Part shown: positions 1 through 5,884 of the stretch, one piece after another
How the letters are laid out: every line of letters starts with the position of its first letter
Position numbering within the stretch: position 1 is the stretch's first letter
From: UBA7236 sp964638865
GTDB taxonomy: Bacteria; Bacteroidota; Bacteroidia; Chitinophagales; BACL12
DNA length: 7,989 bases
Direction of reading: 5' to 3'
Assembly (NCBI GenBank): GCA_964638865.1
Contig: CAZXBG010000161.1
Coordinates: 1 to 7,989, forward strand
Program-made: the position numbers and the translations under genes
The notes under the pieces: generated by a model
What the model was told of the DNA's origin: nothing
What the model saw: only the letters and a program-made list of their open reading frames with translations
Databases searched by the model: none

Positions 1-74
1 GTGATCCCGCTGGGATTCGAACCCAGGACCACTACATTAAAAGTGTAATGCTCTACCAACTGAGCTACGGAATC
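1..74 (-). tRNA. tRNA-Lys (anticodon TTT)
   Basis: The reverse complement folds as a complete cloverleaf. The acceptor stem GATTCCG pairs with CGGGATC, allowing one T-G pair. The D arm contains AGTTGGTAGA. The anticodon loop is CTTTTAA, giving TTT, which decodes AAA and AAG lysine codons. The T arm is CTGGG-TTCGAAT-CCCAG. The discriminator base is A at position 2. Only one further base (C, position 1) is visible, so whether the 3' CCA is encoded cannot be told from this window. The gene lies downstream of the DUF4920 gene on the same strand, separated from it by a terminator. Confidence 0.97.
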
Positions 75-96
75 GAAAAAAGTGCTTTTGGGCAAG

Positions 97-118
97 GGAA
101 GAATTTCTTCCTTTTTTT
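97..118 (+). other. Palindrome followed by a T run in the tRNA leader region
   Basis: GGAAGAA (97-103) and TTCTTCC (105-111) are perfect inverted repeats. Because of loop constraints, the realistic stem is GGAAG/CTTCC with a five-base loop. It is followed on the plus strand by seven T residues (112-118), the layout of a weak intrinsic terminator. It could stop plus-strand transcription coming antisense through the tRNA gene. On the minus strand the same palindrome sits in the 5' leader of the tRNA-Lys precursor. The short stem makes either role uncertain. Confidence 0.25.
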
Positions 119-129
119 CAAAAGTGTCG

Positions 130-137
130 CAAAGATA
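130..137 (-). promoter_or_regulatory. Candidate -7 promoter box for tRNA-Lys
   Basis: On the minus strand this reads TATCTTTG, a full match to the Bacteroidota -7 consensus TAnnTTTG. It lies 55 bases upstream of the mature tRNA 5' end and is the best promoter element between the preceding terminator and the tRNA. No clear TTTG -33 element is visible; the expected region overlaps the T-rich tail of the upstream terminator. Confidence 0.4.
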
Positions 138-152
138 GGTGTTAATAGGGGG

Positions 153-189
153 AAATAAAAGGGGTGTTGAAAAGTTTTATTCAACACCC
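153..189 (-). terminator. Intrinsic terminator of the DUF4920 gene
   Basis: A perfect 10-bp inverted repeat, GGGTGTTGAA (162-171) with TTCAACACCC (180-189), encloses an eight-base loop. Read on the minus strand, the stem is followed by C-TTTT-A-TTT (161-153), a typical terminator tail. It begins 42 bases past the stop codon of the DUF4920 gene. A smaller hairpin, CCCT-GCG-AGGG (211-221), lies between the stop and the main stem. The terminator separates this gene from tRNA-Lys. Confidence 0.8.
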
Positions 190-230
190 ACATATATTTT
201 AGTTGGAAAGCCCTGCGAGGGGACAATTTA

Positions 231-779
231 TTACTTTATAACTACTCCGTCGGCTACGAAACGCAACTCCTGCTTAGGTTGTGTAATGGCATCAATCTCC
301 GTTTGAGATTTTCCCGCATCACCGGCAAGATGTTTTTGTTCGTCAACAGTTACTGTTCTGAGTTCAGCTTTGCCTTCCATAGTAACAACGGTTCCGCTTG
401 CAAGATCCTTAGGAACAAAAAAATCGTAATCTTTAAAGGTAACCATCATGGTTTTGCCATTTCCTGTGTCCATGGTCATCCAACAGCCTTTGTTTTGGCA
501 TACAGATGTTACCTTACCGGTAACTTTTCCTGTGTAACCATTGGCAGTTGTTTCATTTGCTGCAAGGTTGTAAATATTTACACCTCCGTCAGATGTGATT
601 GTCTTGCCAAAATGTTTAGCAGTATCGGCAGTTATATAACTTGCCAACGCATAAGGAGATTGTTCGGCCATTGTCATGTCCATATCATCATCGCCATCAT
701 CTTTATTATCTTTTTCACCACAAGAAACCATAAAAATGGTGGAAGTTGCGATGAGCATAAAATACATTACTTTTTTCAT
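231..779 (-). CDS. DUF4920 family lipoprotein
   Basis: This 182-residue predicted lipoprotein is exported and anchored by lipid; its biochemical role is unknown. The signal peptide ends in the lipobox MVSC with the lipidated Cys at residue 20. An acidic, Met-containing stretch (about residues 22-37, with DDDMDMTM) follows, then the DUF4920 domain (about 55-182). I recognise the domain from the VCQNKGCWM core (C94 and C99), the KDYDFFVPKD segment (116-125), the DEQKH...DAGKS segment and the ADGVVIK end. The paired Cys in a small beta-rich domain suggests metal or redox binding, but this is inference. I chose the second Met (779): it directly begins the Lys-rich signal peptide, and an upstream Met at 797 would place the start inside the promoter box. 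The acidic run after the Cys resembles surface-export signals of Bacteroidota lipoproteins. The gene appears monocistronic, with its own promoter and terminator. Confidence 0.92.
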   Translation of the reverse strand: MKKVMYFMLIATSTIFMVSCGEKDNKDDGDDDMDMTMAEQSPYALASYITADTAKHFGKTITSDGGVNIYNLAANETTANGYTGKVTGKVTSVCQNKGCWMTMDTGNGKTMMVTFKDYDFFVPKDLASGTVVTMEGKAELRTVTVDEQKHLAGDAGKSQTEIDAITQPKQELRFVADGVVIK

Positions 780-794
780 ATCAATTGTTTTGCA

Positions 795-802
795 CAAAAT
801 TA
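795..802 (-). promoter_or_regulatory. Candidate -7 promoter box for the DUF4920 gene
   Basis: The minus strand reads TAATTTTG, matching TAnnTTTG, 15 bases before the chosen ATG at 779. This predicts a leader of roughly ten bases. I see no TTTG at the expected -33 distance, so the site rests on the -7 box alone. Its position supports the 779 start over the one at 797. Confidence 0.45.
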
Positions 803-925
803 AGCACTTTTTGGCTAGAAGTCCTTTAATTTTTTGTTAAACTTGTACCAAAAGTTGAGATATAATGTGCGGGAATTGACTTTAATCCATTGAAAAATGT
901 GGTGTTTTCATGGAAATCAAAAAAT

Positions 926-1069
926 TCAGGCAATAAAGGTTTCAGCAGAAGCAACAACCATTGTCATGTCTTCCATGTCATCGTCGCTGTGTTCTTTGTC
1001 CTTGCCATTGCAAGAGGTAGCCAGGCTGAACGTGGCAGCCAATACTACGAGGTAGATTATTTTTTTCAT
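926..1069 (-). CDS. Small (47-residue) lipoprotein, N-terminal relative of the DUF4920 lipoprotein
   Basis: A short reading frame starts with ATG-AAA-AAA and encodes a Lys-led hydrophobic signal peptide ending in the lipobox LATSC (Cys 20). A hydrophilic tail follows with SDDDMEDMTM (residues 28-37), then about ten residues and a TGA stop. The first 37 residues align by eye with the start of the DUF4920 lipoprotein: the same MKK start, Cys at position 20, a KD after it, and the DDDM...DMTM motif. Both genes share the 13 bases CCATTGTCATGTC (668-680 and 958-970, plus strand). The DUF4920 domain is missing. It may be a truncated duplicate (pseudogene) or a real miniature lipoprotein; the intact signal and lipobox slightly favour a translated product. 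It starts 11 bases after the stop of the flavoprotein gene, so co-transcription is likely. A weak imperfect hairpin (887-913) lies just downstream, without a T run. Confidence 0.6.
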   Translation of the reverse strand: MKKIIYLVVLAATFSLATSCNGKDKEHSDDDMEDMTMVVASAETFIA

Positions 1070-1080
1070 ATTGTTCAATT

Positions 1081-2337
1081 TTACCTCGAAAATAACAATT
1101 TGAAATAAAAGGAAGGTTTTCTCAACCTGTCGCGAATGTCGATATCTTCAAACATGACCATAATTGTCTCGCGTAATGTTTTATTTCTGTTGGCTTTTCT
1201 TACCACAAAATTAAATAACCAGGGATATTTCACGAGTTTTTGCATGCGGTAACTCAATTGTAATTCACCACCCAAACGCCGGTAAATTGCTTCATCATAT
1301 TTTTTTAGTGCCGGGGCGGAAAAATCATTGGTTGCAATGCTCTCCTTTACTTGCTGGGCTGCAGTATAACCGCTTAATATGGCATTGCCAATGCCTTCAC
1401 CCGTAAAAGGATCAATAAGACTTGCCGCATCGCCAATCAACATATAATTAGCACCGCTTATTTTTCTTTTTTTACTGCCTAATGGCAATCCATATCCTCT
1501 TATTTCATCAACTGGTTCTGCATTTTTAAAACGTTCTGCCAGCTGTGGATATTTTTTTATAATATGGTTCATTTCTTCCTTCAGGTTGATGCGTTTTTTC
1601 GCAACATAATCTGATCGCATTCCAACTCCTACATTACATTCGCCATTCGCTAAAGGAAAAATCCAGAAATAACCGGGAAGAAAATCTTTTACAAAATGTA
1701 ATTCAATATAATTTCCTTCCTTCATACCGGTCACATTTTTATAATACACCCTCAAACCTGCGCAATGATGTTCTTTTTCCATTTCCAAACCACCAATTTT
1801 TCGCGCAAACTGCGAATGTGCACCGCTGGCATCTATAACAAGTTTTGTGTGGATAATGGTTTGCCCATCTTTAGAAGTGCAGGTATATCCTGTTGCCGTT
1901 TTTTCGAAGTTGGAAATATCAACCCCTTCTAAAAATTGTATAGTGGATTGTGTTTTAACTTCCTGAATTAAAAAATGATCAAAATCTATTCTTTTGGAAA
2001 TAAAACCCGGAGCAATTTCTCTCGCCTCCTCCGTTTTTTTGGGTTTGTTTCTAAAAGGGATGCTCAGCTCATCCAAATTTGGAGCAACAAAGGTTACACC
2101 CCAACAATTGAGTTGTATGGGATCAAGTGCAAGTTTTTCTACTAATTTTTTATCATAACGGTTTAATATCTCCACCACTTTTCCGCTCAATGCATCTCCA
2201 CATATTTTATCGCGGGGAAAAATTGCTTTATCTGCCAATACACAATTAATTTTTTCCTTAGCCAGAAAAAGTGAAGCAACTGCTCCACCCGGTCCTGCAC
2301 CGAGAATAAACACATCTGTTGAAAAAATTTGAGCCAT
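1081..2337 (-). CDS. FAD-dependent oxidoreductase, geranylgeranyl reductase family
   Basis: The 418-residue protein is a flavoprotein of the p-hydroxybenzoate hydroxylase fold, most like the geranylgeranyl reductase family, which reduces isoprenoid double bonds. Visible motifs in order are the dinucleotide-binding GAGPGG (13-18), the PRDKICGD segment (41-48) typical of the family, the IDASGAHS segment (168-175), the GYFWIFP...NVGVG region (222-239) and the second FAD-contact motif LIGDAASLIDPFTGEGIG (300-317). Length is normal for the family. I start at the second Met (2337): it puts the Rossmann strand close to the N-terminus, and a promoter box lies immediately upstream, downstream of the alternative Met at 2367. 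The substrate is not readable from sequence: polyprenyl lipids, menaquinone-related or other hydrophobic compounds are possible, and related halogenases and monooxygenases share the fold. No isoprenoid or carotenoid genes adjoin it. Confidence 0.88.
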   Translation of the reverse strand: MAQIFSTDVFILGAGPGGAVASLFLAKEKINCVLADKAIFPRDKICGDALSGKVVEILNRYDKKLVEKLALDPIQLNCWGVTFVAPNLDELSIPFRNKPKKTEEAREIAPGFISKRIDFDHFLIQEVKTQSTIQFLEGVDISNFEKTATGYTCTSKDGQTIIHTKLVIDASGAHSQFARKIGGLEMEKEHHCAGLRVYYKNVTGMKEGNYIELHFVKDFLPGYFWIFPLANGECNVGVGMRSDYVAKKRINLKEEMNHIIKKYPQLAERFKNAEPVDEIRGYGLPLGSKKRKISGANYMLIGDAASLIDPFTGEGIGNAILSGYTAAQQVKESIATNDFSAPALKKYDEAIYRRLGGELQLSYRMQKLVKYPWLFNFVVRKANRNKTLRETIMVMFEDIDIRDRLRKPSFYFKLLFSR

Positions 2338-2343
2338 ATTTTG

Positions 2344-2351
2344 CAAATATA
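2344..2351 (-). promoter_or_regulatory. Promoter -7 box for the flavoprotein gene
   Basis: The minus strand reads TATATTTG, a full match to TAnnTTTG, six bases before the ATG at 2337. A GTTG 23 bases further upstream is a possible but poor -33 element. The predicted transcription start falls within a few bases of the start codon, implying an almost leaderless mRNA. The 2338-2444 gap after the DUF5723 gene shows no convincing terminator hairpin, so some read-through from the upstream operon is possible. Confidence 0.5.
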
Positions 2352-2444
2352 CGCGCAATTTATACAATGAAAAGCAACGTAGTTAACAGGACAATTGATG
2401 ATCGAATATTATGTTTTTGGAAGAGAAGAAATTGAAAGAATGAT

Positions 2445-3770
2445 TTAAAACATCACCGACAAACTTCCATACGCACCAACTCCGGTAAAAACCTCCTGTG
2501 CCACTAATCCAAGTAAACTGTTTGAACCAACTTTTATTTGAATTGCATTTCCAAATCTTTTGGTAATATCTAATCCTGCGTTAAAGGCACCATAACCACC
2601 AACATGTGCATTTGCGGAAACAGTTAATTTAAGATCATTAAATGTTTTTCCTCCCTGCACAAATATTAAAGGTTTGTATGGAGTATTAAAAATATATTGA
2701 GTACCTAAAGTAAAATACATGGAGTTGCCGATATTTTTAGAAACACTAACATTTAAACGCGAAGGCAGTGCCTGACTGAAAATTTTTTCTCCTTTTTGAA
2801 TTCCAATAATTTCCAGCAGTGAATCTGTATTTCCTGTAGCAGCAGAATCGGTGGCGGCAAAAAGATTATTAATTTCTATACCCTCAAAATGTAAAGTGGA
2901 ATCGCCGGAATATTGCAGCGGATCTTTATTCCAAAATACTGCTCCAATATCATTCATCATCACATTCACCGAAATTTCGGGACCTTGAAAATATGCTTTC
3001 CCAAATATATCAAAACTAAATCCCGCACCTATAAATGAAGTGAGTGATGGTTTATTTTCGCCGGAGGTGTGAATATCAAAATCGTATTCCAGATCGAGAT
3101 ATCTTCCATCGGGAGCAGTGAATAATGTGCCGTAACGTGTTTTAATATCCAATCCCGATAATCCTTGCACCAAACCACCGGTTGCACCTATTTTAAAAGT
3201 ATTATAATCATCATCAAATATTTTCATCATCCCCACCTTATATTCCATTACACTTGTTAAGCTGAATTTTGAATCGGTTAACTGTGCAGTAATATTCTGA
3301 TAGTCGTAATTGCCATAAAAAACGAGATGAAAAAGATCGCTTGTGAATTGACTCGATTCCTCAAAATTATATTCTATTCCCGCCAAAAAAATATTATCTG
3401 CATTTTTTTTAGACGCCATCATTAACCAAACACCATTATAAAAATCGACACCAATGGTATTCAGATTAGTGAGTTTTTCGGAGGCATTGTCTTTCATTTC
3501 TTCCGTAATAAAACCGGAACCGAAAAAATTTTGAATAAAATCGGTGCTGAAACAATTACTTGCCGTGTAAAGATCGCTGAATGCAACCACTGTAATTCCA
3601 TTTCTACCTAATGGTGCATTAAGCGGATCAAAAATTCCGAATATTGTGGTAGTTGAACCATTGTTGAAAAATGTCAATGGTGTTAATTGTATTTGAGTAG
3701 AGTCGGGATTGGCTCTTGCTTTTATTATTATCAGAAATAAAATGCTAAGGCATAAAAGTTTTCTCTGCAT
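2445..3770 (-). CDS. DUF5723 family predicted outer-membrane beta-barrel protein
   Basis: The 441-residue protein has a Sec signal peptide with likely cleavage after ARA (about residue 20). The remainder alternates hydrophobic and polar residues as in transmembrane beta-strands, and ends in a strand finishing with Phe, the usual outer-membrane barrel signature. It resembles the DUF5723 family of Bacteroidota, for example in the segments around FIGAGFSFDIFG and SVNVMMNDIGAVFW and in a late LPSRLNVSVSKNIG strand pair. No function is established for the family. I chose the ATG at 3770; a GTG at 3773 overlaps the preceding stop codon by one base and is less likely. The ATG lies two bases after the TAG of the lipoprotein gene, so translation is probably coupled and the two products likely act together at the outer membrane. 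Confidence 0.8.
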   Translation of the reverse strand: MQRKLLCLSILFLIIIKARANPDSTQIQLTPLTFFNNGSTTTIFGIFDPLNAPLGRNGITVVAFSDLYTASNCFSTDFIQNFFGSGFITEEMKDNASEKLTNLNTIGVDFYNGVWLMMASKKNADNIFLAGIEYNFEESSQFTSDLFHLVFYGNYDYQNITAQLTDSKFSLTSVMEYKVGMMKIFDDDYNTFKIGATGGLVQGLSGLDIKTRYGTLFTAPDGRYLDLEYDFDIHTSGENKPSLTSFIGAGFSFDIFGKAYFQGPEISVNVMMNDIGAVFWNKDPLQYSGDSTLHFEGIEINNLFAATDSAATGNTDSLLEIIGIQKGEKIFSQALPSRLNVSVSKNIGNSMYFTLGTQYIFNTPYKPLIFVQGGKTFNDLKLTVSANAHVGGYGAFNAGLDITKRFGNAIQIKVGSNSLLGLVAQEVFTGVGAYGSLSVMF

Positions 3771-3772
3771 CA

Positions 3773-5860
3773 CTAAAAATCAGCGGTTGAAAATGTGTAA
3801 TTAATATCACCTACCAGTTGTATCTTCATAACATAATCGCTATAAATTTTTACAATATCGCTACATTCAGGAATACTGGCGGTATTAAATTTGATGGTTG
3901 CAATAGCATTGCTTGCATTGAGTATTGCATCTTTTAAAACGCCATCTACAATTTGATGAATTTCTGTTGTTGCAGGTTCATGCACGCGGCAATCGCCACT
4001 TAAAATTCCGGGGTTTATTTTATCTCCTCCAAAATTTAGGGAATCCAGTTTTGTTCCGAATTCATCTATAAAAACAATATTTATTGTTGCATCTAGAGGG
4101 AAGGTATTATCCGCATATAAAGTAAGATCGATATTGCCAACGCCATCTGTTCCGGAACCGGCATCCAGGGTAACAGGAAATTCATTTTCCAACGTTAAAT
4201 TACTTGCAAAAAATTCAAGTGGCATATTTAAATTCAGACTGATATTTAATTTACTGGTGCTGATCACAAAATCCTGATAATTAAATTCATTACCGTTTGG
4301 ATTTACATGCATAACAACATCGTAAAATAATTTATCAGGAAAAATTTCCAACAGGTCATTAATATTTGAATTATCGGAATTTAAAGAGATAGTGGTATAC
4401 CCCGGAGCATAAGGATTATCTACTGCACGACTGATATCCAGGGCTTGTCCAATTACCTCACTACATTCCAAAAAAACAACTTGTCCGGTTTCTGTATTCA
4501 TTGCGCCTAAACTATTCACAATTACATTTCCACTTGCACCTAATCCATTTGCAATTTCGAGATCAACATTAATTTGTCCGAATTGCACTACGCCATCTGT
4601 AAATTGATCAAATACATTTATACCATCGGTAGTATCTGCAACAAATACATCATATTGTCCGAGATATCCTCTCAACTCATTTGGAACAATATCCTCCAAA
4701 CCATAAATAACCCTCAAACTATCGGCAAGTGTAATATGTGTAGCAACACCGGTATAATTAATACTTGCACTTAGCGCCTGAAAAAATGTATTTACTCTAT
4801 CGCCTGTACTTCCGCGAAGGTCAATAGTATATCCTTGCAGATCGAATGGTTCATCTAAAGTATCATTTGGAGCAACCTTACTAACAATATGCACCGAACT
4901 TCCATCAGGACCAATTGCACCCGGAATATCATAAACAATTTCTATCGTATCGTTAATACTATTTACTACATAAACAACAACATGACCACTTTCAATTCCC
5001 ATCAAAGTAAATTCAGGTCCGCCCATATCGTATTCCACATCGTTTGCGCTATTAATAAGATTTTGTTCGGGGAAAACTGCCGTAGCTTCTAACAGCTCCA
5101 TATCGTATGCTGTAAATTCTATAAAAAGAGCATCACTGGTATCAATAAAAACGGAGTCACCATTGCTGCCGGGCGTATTAAAATTTAATATCTCTGCATA
5201 CATATTTCCTTCAACGGTCATTCCGGTGAGGTCTTTAATTATTACTACCGGAACTCCTGCCGCAGGAACGTAAAAAAAGGTATCCTGTAAAATCAAAGCG
5301 CCATCCGTAAAATTTGTCAATTTTAATACAACGGTATCCAGATCTACCGGTAATCCGTTGGCTATGGAAACTTTTAAAAAACCGGCACTGAAAGTTGCGC
5401 TTTCAAAGAAGCTCGTTGCATCAATAAGTGTTGGGTCGGTTGAAAGTCCTGTGAGAGGATCCAAAACTGCGGAATCTCCATTTGATAAAATAATAAGCGT
5501 TCCGATAGGAAATCCAAGGTCAATTGCGATCTGTCCGAGGGAGATGGATACTTCCATTTCCTGGTCCTCCAAGGTGAGGGAGTCGAGAGAAACATAAATC
5601 TCAACTGAGGTGTCAGGAATTTCAATAGCTTCCTGGGTAAGGTCGTAATCCAGTAATTCGCTCTTGTAAACGAGGGTTACACTTTCGTCTTCTTCAAATT
5701 GAGTAAGCGAATCAGGTACCAGATCGTATATAGTAAGTTCGCCTGTTACAATGGGTGTAAGATACCTGGTATCCCATCCTGTATCCAGACTTCTCCGGCA
5801 GGAAGTGATGACCAAAATTACACATAGAATGAGGAGTAGCCCTTTATAATGTTTGTTCAT
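3773..5860 (-). CDS. Large lipoprotein of unknown function (695 aa)
   Basis: I do not recognise a named family. A short basic N-terminus, a hydrophobic core and the lipobox VITSC place a lipidated Cys at residue 21. The following residues (RRSLDTGW) lack the acidic run linked to surface export in Bacteroidota, so I infer a periplasm-facing, probably outer-membrane lipoprotein. The mature chain is acidic, rich in Asp, Val, Ile and Thr, and looks all-beta with no transmembrane segments. Two stretches look alike by eye: about residues 160-193 (NGLPVDLD core) and about 575-607 (NTFPLDAT core), suggesting repeated beta-sandwich modules. Three further Cys occur in the C-terminal half. The gene starts 24 bases after the ABC ATPase stop and ends two bases before the DUF5723 gene, so it is the middle gene of an operon and a likely partner of the barrel protein. 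Confidence 0.82.
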   Translation of the reverse strand: MNKHYKGLLLILCVILVITSCRRSLDTGWDTRYLTPIVTGELTIYDLVPDSLTQFEEDESVTLVYKSELLDYDLTQEAIEIPDTSVEIYVSLDSLTLEDQEMEVSISLGQIAIDLGFPIGTLIILSNGDSAVLDPLTGLSTDPTLIDATSFFESATFSAGFLKVSIANGLPVDLDTVVLKLTNFTDGALILQDTFFYVPAAGVPVVIIKDLTGMTVEGNMYAEILNFNTPGSNGDSVFIDTSDALFIEFTAYDMELLEATAVFPEQNLINSANDVEYDMGGPEFTLMGIESGHVVVYVVNSINDTIEIVYDIPGAIGPDGSSVHIVSKVAPNDTLDEPFDLQGYTIDLRGSTGDRVNTFFQALSASINYTGVATHITLADSLRVIYGLEDIVPNELRGYLGQYDVFVADTTDGINVFDQFTDGVVQFGQINVDLEIANGLGASGNVIVNSLGAMNTETGQVVFLECSEVIGQALDISRAVDNPYAPGYTTISLNSDNSNINDLLEIFPDKLFYDVVMHVNPNGNEFNYQDFVISTSKLNISLNLNMPLEFFASNLTLENEFPVTLDAGSGTDGVGNIDLTLYADNTFPLDATINIVFIDEFGTKLDSLNFGGDKINPGILSGDCRVHEPATTEIHQIVDGVLKDAILNASNAIATIKFNTASIPECSDIVKIYSDYVMKIQLVGDINYTFSTADF

Positions 5861-5884
5861 TATTTTGTGAAGATAAAGAATATT

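Noticed and set aside
780..797. Upstream Met start for the DUF4920 lipoprotein
   Set aside because: It would overlap the TAATTTTG promoter box and adds six residues before an otherwise typical MKK signal peptide.
279..803. Long plus-strand open frame (174 codons)
   Set aside because: It lies antisense to the well-supported DUF4920 gene, has an unnatural Cys/His/Ile-rich composition and no recognisable motif.
826..930. Frameshifted continuation of the small lipoprotein
   Set aside because: The +1 frame stays open for about 34 codons after the TGA, but the translation does not resemble the DUF4920 domain or anything I recognise, so I do not claim a frameshifted longer gene.
890..1108. Plus-strand open frame of 72 codons
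   Set aside because: It is the antisense shadow of the small lipoprotein gene, whose minus-strand frame has a proper signal peptide and lipobox.
2338..2367. Upstream Met start for the flavoprotein
   Set aside because: The start lies upstream of the TATATTTG box and adds ten residues before the normal family N-terminus.
3771..3773. GTG start for the DUF5723 gene
   Set aside because: The next codon is ATG and begins just after the preceding stop, giving an equally good signal peptide; GTG is less common as a start.
5374..5625. Minus-strand open frame of 83 codons within the lipoprotein gene
   Set aside because: It is an out-of-frame shadow of the 695-residue lipoprotein without signal, motif or start context.
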